In this document: in pieces, positions 1-9,088 of the stretch | Position numbering within the stretch: position 1 is the first letter of the stretch | Layout: the number at the start of each line of letters is the position of its first letter | DNA from: Halomonas cupida | GTDB taxonomy: Bacteria; Pseudomonadota; Gammaproteobacteria; Pseudomonadales; Halomonadaceae | Direction: 5' to 3' | DNA: 34,479 nucleotides | NCBI RefSeq assembly: GCF_900142755.1 | Contig: NZ_FRCA01000021.1 | Location: forward strand, 1-34,479 | The notes under the pieces: model-generated | Database searches by the model: none | What the model was told of the DNA's origin: nothing | Seen by the model: the letters and a program-made list of their open reading frames with translations, nothing else | Program-made: the position numbers and the translations under genes

Positions 1-111
1 GGCGATGTCGGCCATCCCCATGGGGGCGCCGGGGTGGCCGGAGTTGGCCTTCTGGACGGCATCCATGGACAGGGCGCGAATGGCATTGGCCAGTTCGAAA
101 CGGGACGGCAT
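1..111 (-). CDS. tkt: Transketolase, N-terminal fragment (runs off the left edge)
   Basis: The first 37 codons are present, starting at an ATG complementary to 109-111. The peptide begins MPSRFELANAIRALSMDAVQ and continues KANSGHPGAPMGMADIA, the conserved N-terminal block of thiamine-diphosphate-dependent transketolases; the SGHPGAPMG segment helps form the cofactor and substrate site. The enzyme moves two-carbon ketol units in the non-oxidative pentose phosphate pathway in the cytoplasm. A GAGGAG ribosome-binding sequence sits 5-6 bases upstream of the start. It is divergent from metK, with 280 bp between the two starts. The rest of the gene lies outside the window, so intactness cannot be judged. 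Confidence 0.93.
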   Translation of the reverse strand, partial: MPSRFELANAIRALSMDAVQKANSGHPGAPMGMADIA

Positions 112-291
112 TGAGGGCTCCTCGCCTGCGGCAAAGTGACAATTGACGCATGCCATCGTCGGGCTCGACGGTGCGTGCATCGGGGGATCAGGGCGCCGTT
201 TCCAGCAGGGGCGGCGCTATCGATGGTGCATATTGTCGCCGGAAACGCCCCCGCCATCAAATGACAACGTGCAGGCAGCCCGCCCCGTCGC

Positions 292-320
292 TGGGCAGCG
301 GCGCGGCGAAAGTGTAGAAT
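292..320 (+). promoter_or_regulatory. Putative sigma-70 promoter of metK
   Basis: TGGGCA at 292-297 and TAGAAT at 315-320 are separated by 17 bp, about 70 bp before the metK start. TAGAAT is also the -10 hexamer of both strong rRNA promoters at the other end of this window, which supports the reading. The -35 matches only 4 of 6 consensus bases. No riboswitch-like fold was recognised in the leader. Confidence 0.4.
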
Positions 321-391
321 CGCGACCGGTCAAATCGATGAACGAATCAGGCCCGCCTGCCGTATATAGCTTCCAGAGGGTCGAGGACGCC

Positions 392-1612
392 ATGAGCGAA
401 TACTCCCTGTTTACCTCAGAATCCGTGTCCGAGGGTCACCCGGACAAGATTGCCGATCAGATTTCCGATGCGGTGCTTGATGCTCTGATCGCACGAGACA
501 AGAATGCCCGTGTGGCCTGCGAAACCATGGTCAAGACCGGGGTTGCCATCGTTGCCGGAGAGATCACCACCTCCGCCTGGGTGGACCTGGAAGATCTGGT
601 GCGCAAGGTCATTCTGGATATCGGCTACACCTCTTCCGATGTCGGCTACGACGGCGCGACCTGTGGCGTGCTCAACCTGATCGGTAAACAGAGTGTGGAG
701 ATCGCTCAGGGAGTCGACCGGGAGAAGCCGGAAGACCAGGGCGCAGGCGATCAAGGGTTGATGTTCGGTTATGCCACCAACGAAACCGAGTCCTTGATGC
801 CGGCGCCGATTCACTATAGCCATCGTCTGGTCGAGCGCCAGGCGGAGCTGCGCAGGAACGGCATGCTGCCCTGGCTGCGACCCGACGCCAAGAGTCAGTT
901 GACCTTCCGTTATGACGAAAGCGGCAAGCCTTGTGCGGTGGAGGCGGTGGTGCTGTCGACCCAGCATGACCCTGATATCGACCAGAAGCAGCTGCGTCAG
1001 ATGGTCAAGCGCGAGATCATCGAGCAGGTGTTGCCGCAGGAGTGGCTATCCGACAGTACCCAGTACCACATCAACCCCACCGGCAAGTTCGTGATCGGTG
1101 GCCCGGTGGGTGACTGCGGTCTGACCGGACGCAAGATCATCGTCGATACCTATGGTGGCATGGCGCGCCATGGCGGCGGCGCTTTCTCCGGCAAGGATCC
1201 CTCCAAGGTTGACCGCAGTGCTGCCTATGCTGGTCGCTATGTGGCCAAGAACATCGTGGCGGCTGGTCTGGCAGAGCGCTGTGAGATTCAGGTGTCCTAC
1301 GCCATCGGGGTTGCCGAGCCGACGTCGGTATCGGTCAATACCTTCGGTACCGGCAAGGTCGACGATATGCGTATCGTCGAGCTGGTGCGTGAGCATTTCG
1401 ACCTGCGCCCCAACGCCATTACACGCATGCTTGACCTGCTGCATCCCATGTATCAGTTGACGGCTGCCTATGGCCACTTCGGTCGTGAGCCCTTCGAAAC
1501 CAGCTATAGCTGGATCGATACCGACGGGCTGCGCCATACCGAAACCTTTACCGCCTTCCCCTGGGAGAAGACGGATCGCGCTGAAGCGCTGCGCAAGGCA
1601 GCAGGCCTTTAA
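392..1612 (+). CDS. metK: S-adenosylmethionine synthetase MetK
   Basis: Makes S-adenosylmethionine from methionine and ATP in the cytoplasm; the product is the universal methyl donor. Family signatures are clear: GHPDKIADQ at residues 15-23, GAGDQG at 117-122 and the glycine-rich GGGAFSGKDPSKVDRS at 261-276. The frame is open from 143, but the family N-terminus (MSEYSLFTSESVSEGHPDK) begins at the ATG at 392, preceded by GAGGA at 383-387 and AGAGGG at 375-380. The resulting 406 residues are slightly longer than E. coli MetK (384). A strong terminator follows 25 bp downstream, so it is probably monocistronic. ahcY and metF, two more steps of the methyl cycle, lie within the next 10 kb. Confidence 0.98.
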   Translation: MSEYSLFTSESVSEGHPDKIADQISDAVLDALIARDKNARVACETMVKTGVAIVAGEITTSAWVDLEDLVRKVILDIGYTSSDVGYDGATCGVLNLIGKQSVEIAQGVDREKPEDQGAGDQGLMFGYATNETESLMPAPIHYSHRLVERQAELRRNGMLPWLRPDAKSQLTFRYDESGKPCAVEAVVLSTQHDPDIDQKQLRQMVKREIIEQVLPQEWLSDSTQYHINPTGKFVIGGPVGDCGLTGRKIIVDTYGGMARHGGGAFSGKDPSKVDRSAAYAGRYVAKNIVAAGLAERCEIQVSYAIGVAEPTSVSVNTFGTGKVDDMRIVELVREHFDLRPNAITRMLDLLHPMYQLTAAYGHFGREPFETSYSWIDTDGLRHTETFTAFPWEKTDRAEALRKAAGL

Positions 1613-1637
1613 GCGTCAAATACCCAGGCAGAAGCAG

Positions 1638-1673
1638 AATGCCCCCTCGAGTGATCGGCGGGGCATTTTCTTT
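1638..1673 (+). terminator. Rho-independent terminator after metK
   Basis: Inverted repeat AATGCCCC (1638-1645) and GGGGCATT (1660-1667), followed by a T-rich tract. It lies 25 bp after the metK stop. Confidence 0.85.
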
Positions 1674-1953
1674 AGGCTTTGCTGAATCGTGCAATTCACG
1701 CGCAGAAATATCAGAATTGACTGTAGTGACGCTCAAGGTGATGCAATGATCGAGTCGACCAGGATGGTAGTCATGACCAAAGAATGAAGATGAATCGGTG
1801 CATTTGCTTCTAGAGTAGAGGCATCATGTCGCCTGGTTGAGAACCCGAGGCGCACATGAAATTCGGTTACCTCCAAGAACAAATCGATCAGGTTGCAAGC
1901 GTAATGCCTGTCGATAAAACAAGCGCCCTCAAGGGTCATGCAGGAGAATGTAT
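1674..1953. other. putP upstream region
   Basis: 280 bp without a credible gene. It holds an imperfect hairpin (CGCCTGGTT at 1830-1838 against AACC and AGGCG at 1842-1852) and a possible -35 (TTGACT at 1717-1722) without a convincing -10 partner. The base composition is less GC-rich than the flanking genes, as expected for a control region. A 68-codon minus-strand frame here shows no recognisable family and was not called. Confidence 0.4.
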
Positions 1954-3444
1954 ATGGCTATCGGTGTCTGGATCAGTCTGATCGGCTACTTTGTGCTGAT
2001 GATCGCCATCGGCATCTACGCAGCGAAGAAGTCTACCTCGAATTCCGAGGAATACATGTTGGGCGGGCGGCAGTTGCCACCTGCAGTGGCGGCGCTTTCG
2101 GCAGGGGCCTCGGATATGTCCGGGTGGCTGTTGCTGGGGCTGCCGGGGGCGCTCTTTACCACGGGGATGAGCGCAGCCTGGATTGGGATTGGCTTGTTCG
2201 TAGGGGCCTTTGTCAACTGGATCGTGGTTGCGCCACGCCTGCGTGAGCAGACTGAGCGTTACGACAATGCCCTGACCATTCCGCAGTTTCTTGCCAGTCG
2301 CTTCCCGTCGAAGGCCATGGCGCTGCGTACGGTATCGGCGATCATCATTGTGGTGTTCTTCGCGGTCTACACTGCTTCGGGCCTGGTGGCTGGTGGTAAG
2401 CTGTTCGAGAGCGCCTTCGGCGAACTGATCAATATCGGCGGTATGAGTGACTATTCCGTAGGCATCTGGCTGACGTTGGCGGTGGTATTGACCTACACCG
2501 TTGTCGGCGGCTTCCTCGCGGTGAGTCTGACCGACTTTGTACAGGGCTGCATCATGATGCTGGCGCTGATCATCATGCCCGCGGTGGTGCTGTGGGGTGA
2601 AGGTGGTGGAGGCTTCTCGCAGGCCTCGGAAACCCTCGCTGGAGTTGATCCAGATTTCCTGTCGCTGTTCAACAGTTTGACCTTCTTTGGCTTCCTCTCG
2701 ACGGTGGCATGGGGCTTGGGTTATTTCGGTCAGCCGCACATCATTGTGCGCTTCATGGCCGTCCGTTCGGTGAAGGAAATACCTACGGCACGCAATATCG
2801 GCATGAGCTGGATGTTCATATCGCTGGCCGGAGCTGTGGGGCTGGGGGTGTTCGGGCGAGCCTTTATTGAACGCAATCCTGATCTGGCGCTCGCGGATCC
2901 GGAAACACTGTTCATCGTACTGTCCAACCTGTTGTTCCATCCGCTGGTCACCGGCTTCCTGTATGCTGCGCTGCTGGCGGCGGTCATGTCGACGATCTCC
3001 AGCCAACTGCTGGTCGCCTCTTCGTCACTGACCGAGGATTTCTATCGTCTGTTCCTCAATCGCAACGCCAGCGACAAGCAACTGGTCCTGTCCGGCCGGA
3101 TCTGTGTCCTGGCGGTGGGTATCATTGCCGCCTTGCTGGCCGGAGATCCCAACAGCCAGGTACTGGGACTGGTCGCCAACGCCTGGGCAGGGTTCGGTGC
3201 TGCCTTCGGCCCCTTGATCATCCTGTCGCTGACCTGGCCGCGCATGAATGGTGCCGGTGCCGTATCCGGCCTGGTGGTTGGCGCAGTGACGGTGATCCTG
3301 TGGATTGCGCTGGGCTGGAACGCGAGCTTCCTCGGTGGCCCGGGCATCTACGAGATCATTCCCGGCTTCGTATTTGCCTGGATTGCAATTGTTCTTGTCA
3401 GCCGCGCCACTGCGGATACCGGCGAGTTCCGCGCGATTTCGTAA
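1954..3444 (+). CDS. putP: Sodium/proline symporter PutP
   Basis: Inner-membrane solute:sodium symporter (SSS family) importing L-proline with Na+, used as a nutrient and, in halophiles, as an osmoprotectant. The 496-residue protein (E. coli PutP is 502) consists of about 13 hydrophobic segments. It begins MAIGVWISLIGYFVLMIAIG and carries the PutP-type EEYMLGGRQLPP and GASDMSGWLLLGLPG blocks near residues 30-70. Two ATGs, 1948 and 1954, are in frame; the AGGAG at 1942-1946 leaves 7 bases before 1954 but almost none before 1948, so 1954 is preferred. No putA is present next to it. It is flanked by terminators on both sides, so it is a single-gene unit. Confidence 0.93.
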   Translation: MAIGVWISLIGYFVLMIAIGIYAAKKSTSNSEEYMLGGRQLPPAVAALSAGASDMSGWLLLGLPGALFTTGMSAAWIGIGLFVGAFVNWIVVAPRLREQTERYDNALTIPQFLASRFPSKAMALRTVSAIIIVVFFAVYTASGLVAGGKLFESAFGELINIGGMSDYSVGIWLTLAVVLTYTVVGGFLAVSLTDFVQGCIMMLALIIMPAVVLWGEGGGGFSQASETLAGVDPDFLSLFNSLTFFGFLSTVAWGLGYFGQPHIIVRFMAVRSVKEIPTARNIGMSWMFISLAGAVGLGVFGRAFIERNPDLALADPETLFIVLSNLLFHPLVTGFLYAALLAAVMSTISSQLLVASSSLTEDFYRLFLNRNASDKQLVLSGRICVLAVGIIAALLAGDPNSQVLGLVANAWAGFGAAFGPLIILSLTWPRMNGAGAVSGLVVGAVTVILWIALGWNASFLGGPGIYEIIPGFVFAWIAIVLVSRATADTGEFRAIS

Positions 3445-3467
3445 CCTCGTTCGATCTCGCCAGACAG

Positions 3468-3498
3468 CCCGTCCCTGCGCAAGCAGGGACGGGTTTTT
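3468..3498 (+). terminator. Rho-independent terminator after putP
   Basis: A perfect 11-bp stem, CCCGTCCCTGC (3468-3478) with GCAGGGACGGG (3483-3493), closed by a GCAA tetraloop and followed by TTTTT. It lies 24 bp after the putP stop. Confidence 0.93.
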
Positions 3499-3506
3499 CA
3501 TGTGCG

Positions 3507-3674
3507 CCCGGCATGCTTTCATGTTGGGTTGATGGCGGCACAGGGACGTGCCGCCATCGGCCATCAGGCCGACGCGAGACCGCACCACACCAGCAGATCT
3601 GCGCATCTGCGTCAGTTGTGGTGCGGACGACAATCAAATCGATCAGGATGAGCTATTTGATTGCCATGTTAATA
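3507..3674. repeat. Hairpin-rich intergenic repeat, copy A (enlarged)
   Basis: Two blocks, 3507-3555 and 3632-3674, match 5622-5670 (47 of 49 bases) and 5674-5716 (43 of 43) on the other side of ligB. In copy A they are separated by 76 extra bases. The copy is almost entirely dyads: CCCGGCATG/CATGTTGGG (with two G-T pairs), a perfect 11-bp GATGGCGGCAC/GTGCCGCCATC (3531-3541 and 3548-3558), TCGGCC/GGCCGA, a two-tier cruciform at 3580-3626, and AATCAAAT/ATTTGATT. No protein is encoded. The remaining 3675-3789 to ligB holds no clear promoter. Confidence 0.85.
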
Positions 3675-3708
3675 ATGGGGTTCGAGGCTCGCGTAGCCCG
3701 GCGTGTAG

Positions 3709-5607
<1,899 letters not shown>

Positions 5608-5615
5608 CCCGTCGA

Positions 5616-5716
5616 TATTAACCCGGCATGCTTTCATGTTGGGTTAATGGCGGCACAGGGATGTGCCGCCGAAAATCAAATCGATCAGGATGAGCTATTT
5701 GATTGCCATGTTAATA
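5616..5716. repeat. Hairpin-rich intergenic repeat, copy B (compact)
   Basis: This 101-bp unit starts TATTAAC (5616-5622) and ends GTTAATA (5710-5716), a 7-bp terminal inverted repeat. Inside are three consecutive hairpins: TTAACCCGGCATG with CATGTTGGGTTAA around a CTTT loop (two G-T pairs), GGCGGCAC with GTGCCGCC around AGGGAT, and AATCAAAT with ATTTGATT around 15 bases. It begins 8 bp after the ligB stop. It matches copy A upstream of ligB at 90 of 92 aligned bases. Confidence 0.85.
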
Positions 5717-5722
5717 GTAGTC

Positions 5723-5759
5723 AGGCACGGCTGCATGACACCTGAGCTGTGCCTATAGT
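5723..5759 (+). promoter_or_regulatory. Dyad and possible -10 upstream of ahcY
   Basis: AGGCACGGCT (5723-5732) pairs with AGCTGTGCCT (5745-5754) with one G-T wobble. It runs directly into TATAGT (5754-5759), a good -10 candidate 35 bp before the ahcY start. No strong -35 is present, which would suit an activated or repressed promoter. The dyad could be an operator; it does not resemble the SAH riboswitch consensus. Confidence 0.35.
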
Positions 5760-5793
5760 GAGGTATGCATATCGAACCCACCAGGAGCCTGGC

Positions 5794-7230
5794 ATGACTT
5801 CAGCAACTCCGTCTGACGCTACGCAGCTCACTTCCGTCACCCCCGCCTTCGCTGACTTTCGCGTCGCGGATATGGCGCTGGCGGACTGGGGGCGTCGCGA
5901 GATTCGCATCGCCGAGACCGAGATGCCGGCGCTGATGGCGATCCGCGCCCGGTACCGTGACGAGCAGCCACTCAAGGACGCCCGCATCGCCGGTTGTATT
6001 CACATGACCATCCAGACGGCGGTGTTGATCGAGACGCTGATCGACCTTGGTGCTTCGGTGCGCTGGTCATCCTGCAATATCTTCTCGACGCAGGACCACG
6101 CCGCAGCGGCTATCGCGGCGGCAGAGATCCCGGTATTCGCCTGGAAGGGCGAGACTGAGGAAGAGTTCTGGTGGTGCATCGAGCAGACCATCGAGGGAGT
6201 GGATGGCTGGACGCCCAATCTGGTGCTGGACGATGGTGGTGATCTGACCGCCATGCTCCATCAGCGCTATCCGCAGCACCTGTCGGCAATCCATGGTATC
6301 AGCGAGGAAACGACCACTGGCGTGCATCGACTTCTGGACATGGCGCGCTGTGGTGAACTCAAGGTACCGGCGATCAATGTCAACGACGCTGTCACCAAGT
6401 CCAAGAACGACAACCGTTACGGTTGTCGCCATAGCCTCAATGACGCCATCAAGCGCGCACTTGATCACCTGCTGGCGGGCAAGCAGGCACTGGTCATGGG
6501 CTATGGCGATGTCGGCAAGGGCTCGGCGGCGTCACTGCGCCAGGAAGGCATGATCGTGCGAGTGGCCGAAATCGATCCGATCTGCGCCATGCAGGCCTGT
6601 ATGGACGGCTACGAAGTGGTCTCACCTCACCGTGACGGGGTCAATCTTGGTGAGGAAAGCGTTGACCAGGAACTACTGGGCAGGATCGATCTGGTGGTGA
6701 CCGCCACCGGCAATGTGAGTGCCTGCGATGCGGCCATGCTGAGCGCGCTGAAGAATGGCGCCGTGGTGTGCAACATCGGCCACTTCGACAGCGAGATCGA
6801 TACCGCCTACATGCGCCGTGAATGGCACTGGGAAGAGGTCAAGCCGCAGGTGCATCGGGTTTACCGCGATGCCACGCCGGGCACAGACTTTGACCCTGCC
6901 AGCCACAATGTGATCTATCTGCTCTCCGAGGGTCGCCTGGTCAACCTGGGCAATGCCACTGGCCATCCGTCACGGGTCATGGATGGCTCCTTCGCCAATC
7001 AGGTGCTGGCCCAGATCCATCTCTACCAGCGTCGCTTTGCCGATCTGCCGGACGAGCAGCGAGCCGCCGAGATCGATGTGACGGTATTGCCGCGCCAGCT
7101 CGACGAGGAGGTGGCACGTTACATGGTCGAAGGGTTTGGCGGCGTGATAACGCAACTCACGGTGGAGCAGGAAGCGTATTGCGGAGTGCCCCGGCAGGGG
7201 CCTTACAAGCCGGAGCATTATAGATACTGA
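5794..7230 (+). CDS. ahcY: S-adenosylhomocysteine hydrolase (adenosylhomocysteinase)
   Basis: NAD-dependent cytoplasmic enzyme splitting S-adenosylhomocysteine into adenosine and homocysteine, which relieves product inhibition of methyltransferases and feeds methionine regeneration. The NAD-binding loop GYGDVGKGSA starts at residue 236. SSCNIFSTQDHAAAAIA, VPAINVNDAVTKSKNDN and the C-terminal PYKPEHYRY are family landmarks. Of the in-frame starts, the ATG at 5794 is chosen because AGGAG (5783-5787) lies 6 bases upstream and the product (478 residues) then has the usual bacterial length. The stop codon TGA forms the first bases of a heptamer repeat array. metK upstream and metF downstream complete a loose methyl-cycle neighbourhood. 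Confidence 0.97.
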   Translation: MTSATPSDATQLTSVTPAFADFRVADMALADWGRREIRIAETEMPALMAIRARYRDEQPLKDARIAGCIHMTIQTAVLIETLIDLGASVRWSSCNIFSTQDHAAAAIAAAEIPVFAWKGETEEEFWWCIEQTIEGVDGWTPNLVLDDGGDLTAMLHQRYPQHLSAIHGISEETTTGVHRLLDMARCGELKVPAINVNDAVTKSKNDNRYGCRHSLNDAIKRALDHLLAGKQALVMGYGDVGKGSAASLRQEGMIVRVAEIDPICAMQACMDGYEVVSPHRDGVNLGEESVDQELLGRIDLVVTATGNVSACDAAMLSALKNGAVVCNIGHFDSEIDTAYMRREWHWEEVKPQVHRVYRDATPGTDFDPASHNVIYLLSEGRLVNLGNATGHPSRVMDGSFANQVLAQIHLYQRRFADLPDEQRAAEIDVTVLPRQLDEEVARYMVEGFGGVITQLTVEQEAYCGVPRQGPYKPEHYRY

Positions 7231-7500
7231 GCTACGAGCTACGAGCTACGAGCTACGAGCTACGAGCTGGCCCATGTTCGTTCCCGACGAACATGGGCAC
7301 TTCCCACATCCCTGTGGGTCGCGAGCTACGATGCGGGTCGGCTATGCGTGTTCCTGACACGAACACGCACTTCCCACGTCCATGTGGGTTGCGAGCTACG
7401 AGCGGTGTTGAGCCATTTGGCCAGACTACGGGTTTTGTTTCCGGCACGGACCTGGCAGTGTGGTACAGGGTGGCTCGTCACTCGAAGCTCGTCGCTCGCT
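7229..7500. repeat. Heptamer-bounded intergenic element 1 (after ahcY)
   Basis: Starts inside the ahcY TGA stop with five perfect GAGCTAC units (7229-7263) plus GAGCT. The middle contains hairpins: GCCCATGTTCGT/ACGAACATGGGC (7270-7281, 7287-7298), CCCACA/TGTGGG (7303-7318), GCGTGTTC/GAACACGC (7346-7353, 7361-7368) and CCCACG/TGTGGG (7373-7388). The right end (7473-7497) read on the minus strand is a degenerate period-7 array with units GAGCGAC, GAGCTTC and GAGTGAC, so the two ends are inverted relative to each other. Stop-to-start, the ahcY/phosphoesterase gap is 363 bp and has no credible gene. Confidence 0.8.
7262..7401. repeat. Two tandem 70-bp units inside element 1
   Basis: The 34-base segments 7298-7331 and 7368-7401 match at 31 of 34 positions with an offset of 70 bp. 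Both contain a CCCAC/GTGGG hairpin followed by GCGAGCTACGA, a piece of the heptamer array. Each is preceded by a hairpin with the same TGTTC/GAACA top but otherwise different sequence, suggesting an old duplication with compensatory change. Confidence 0.65.
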
Positions 7501-7532
7501 GGTGGTTTCTGCGACATCGAATCGTCATACAG

Positions 7533-7558
7533 CCGCCATGGCGTCGTCATGGCGGTTT
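7533..7558 (+). terminator. Possible terminator or leader hairpin
   Basis: CCGCCATG (7533-7540) pairs perfectly with CATGGCGG (7548-7555) around a 7-base loop, followed by only TTTGT. It lies 300 bp after ahcY and 36 bp before the next start. It could end ahcY transcription weakly or act in the leader of the phosphoesterase gene. Confidence 0.4.
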
Positions 7559-7593
7559 GTCAGGCTTGGGCTTGCCTAACCAGGAGAATGCCC

Positions 7594-8415
7594 ATGGCCA
7601 CTACACTCACGCCAAGCACTCAGACCCTGTCGCCTCGAACCCTGTTCATCTCCGACCTGCACCTCGGTACACGGGACTGCCAGGCTGCGCTGTTGTCACG
7701 CCTGTTACGTCGGGTGCGACCAGAGCGACTCTACCTGGTCGGTGATGTCATCGATCTGATCGCCATGCATCGCCGCGCCTCGTTACCCGCTGAGCAACAG
7801 CGTCTGGTGGCCCGCATTCTGCGTCTGGCACGCAGTGGCTGTGAGATCGTCTATATCCCCGGCAACCATGATGCCGCCATGCGCCGCCTGTGCGGACTCA
7901 AGGTGCATCGGGTAAGTGTTGAGCGTCGTGTTATCCACGAGACGGCGGATGGGCGTCGGTTGTTGGTCAGCCATGGCGATGAGTTCGATACCCATGTGCG
8001 CATGGCTCCCTGGGTGATGGCACTGGGGGACGGCATGCACCAGTTCGTGCTGTCGTTGAATCGTTGGTGCAACAAGACACGTTCGGCGCTGGGCATGCCG
8101 TACTGGTCGCTGTCGGCGGCGGTCAAGGGGCGTATCGGTGCCGCTCAGCGTTATGTCGAGCAGTTCGAGCAGGCAGCCCTGCATCAGGCAGCGCGCGAGG
8201 GGCTGGACGGCTATGTGGGAGGCCATATCCACCAGGCAGGGTTCCGGGCCCGGGATGGTGTGCTCTACTGCAATGACGGTGATTGGGTCGAGCACTGTAC
8301 GGCGCTGATGGAGAGCCATGATGGTCAGCTGTCATTGATCGATTGGCAGGGCCGGGTCATCGAACACGAGCCTGTGATGGCGCCTCAATCTCCGGGCGTA
8401 CTGGTTGGCGCTTGA
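7594..8415 (+). CDS. Calcineurin-like metallophosphoesterase, UDP-2,3-diacylglucosamine diphosphatase-like
   Basis: 273-residue cytoplasmic or membrane-associated metallophosphoesterase. The two-metal site motifs are complete and in order: DLH at 21-23, GDVID at 50-54, GNHD at 90-93, SHGDEFD at 126-132 and GGHIH at 209-213. It resembles the LpxH-related family often annotated UDP-2,3-diacylglucosamine diphosphatase (lipid A synthesis), but LpxH is usually about 240 residues and the substrate is not shown by sequence alone. The frame is open from 7348, but AGGAGA at 7582-7587 is correctly spaced for the ATG at 7594, and the upstream part is repeat DNA. Its 3' end overlaps the convergent tetR-type gene by 31 bp. 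Confidence 0.8.
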   Translation: MATTLTPSTQTLSPRTLFISDLHLGTRDCQAALLSRLLRRVRPERLYLVGDVIDLIAMHRRASLPAEQQRLVARILRLARSGCEIVYIPGNHDAAMRRLCGLKVHRVSVERRVIHETADGRRLLVSHGDEFDTHVRMAPWVMALGDGMHQFVLSLNRWCNKTRSALGMPYWSLSAAVKGRIGAAQRYVEQFEQAALHQAAREGLDGYVGGHIHQAGFRARDGVLYCNDGDWVEHCTALMESHDGQLSLIDWQGRVIEHEPVMAPQSPGVLVGA

Positions 8416-8972
8416 GCCATCGTGCATCCGGGGACAGCGTTGCTGGCCAGCGCGCGTCCGGCATCCAGCAGTTCCGCCGCCAGCTCCGGGTCGTCGACCG
8501 TACGTGCCATGGCCAGGCTGCCGATCATGGCCACGGACTGCATCAAGGCCTGGCGGCGCCCCTCCGAGTCTGCCGCGCCTGATTGAAAACGCTGCAGGAA
8601 ATCTTCCAGCAGAGCGGTATAGGTAGCACGAACCTGATCATCACGCTGGGCGACGTCACTGACCAGGCAGGCCAGTGGGCAGGCCGCGTCATGGTGGTTG
8701 GTCGATTGACTGAGATAGGCATCGATACGCTGTTGCGGTGTCGCCAGGCGATCGAGTTGTTCCACGCCACGTTCGGCGGCCTGGCGGATGGCATGGGCGT
8801 AGAGCTCGGCCTTGCTCGAGAAGTGGGCGTAGAAGGCACCGCGGGTCATACCTGCCTGATGCATGACCTCATCGATACTCACCGCATCGAACCCTCGGGA
8901 AGTGAAGCAGCCGGCCGCGGCTGCCAGAATCCGTTCGCGGCTCTCTTCCTTGTGCTGAGCTTTCCAGGGCAT
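8385..8972 (-). CDS. TetR/AcrR-family transcriptional regulator
   Basis: 195-residue repressor-type protein. The N-terminal helix-turn-helix spans about residues 11-57 (SRERILAAAAGCFTSRGFDA, then VSIDEVMHQAGMTRGAFYAHF), the standard TetR domain. The C-terminal part with CPLACLVSDVAQRD resembles the TetR_C-type group often paired with electrophile or drug stress genes. The frame extends to 9074, but MPWKAQHKEES at 8972 matches typical starts, and the upstream part covers the operator. It is divergent from a glutathione S-transferase gene with a 20-bp palindrome between them (9002-9021), so it very likely represses itself and the transferase. The ligand is unknown. Its 3' end overlaps the convergent phosphoesterase gene. 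Confidence 0.88.
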   Translation of the reverse strand: MPWKAQHKEESRERILAAAAGCFTSRGFDAVSIDEVMHQAGMTRGAFYAHFSSKAELYAHAIRQAAERGVEQLDRLATPQQRIDAYLSQSTNHHDAACPLACLVSDVAQRDDQVRATYTALLEDFLQRFQSGAADSEGRRQALMQSVAMIGSLAMARTVDDPELAAELLDAGRALASNAVPGCTMAQAPTSTPGD

Positions 8973-9001
8973 GGCAGGTTCCCGATCGAGAGGGAATAAA
9001 T

Positions 9002-9021
9002 AATATGTTCTTGAACATATT
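9002..9021. promoter_or_regulatory. Palindromic operator for the TetR-type regulator
   Basis: AATATGTTC (9002-9010) and GAACATATT (9013-9021) form a perfect 9+9 dyad around TT. It lies 30 bp from the regulator start and 68 bp from the glutathione S-transferase start, where a TetR operator controlling both would be expected. Confidence 0.75.
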
Positions 9022-9088
9022 GTGGTTGTGGCCAGGCTGAGAGGCAAGGCGATGATGGGCATCGCCGTGGACAAGGAGCGACTCTGTC

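Noticed and set aside
1936..3006. 356-codon minus-strand frame opposite putP
   Set aside because: Low-complexity, H/R/Q-rich translation typical of the reverse frame of a GC-rich gene; putP on the plus strand is unmistakable.
5608..5793. SAH riboswitch upstream of ahcY
   Set aside because: No match to the conserved pseudoknot sequences that I know; the region is taken up by repeat copy B and a simple dyad.
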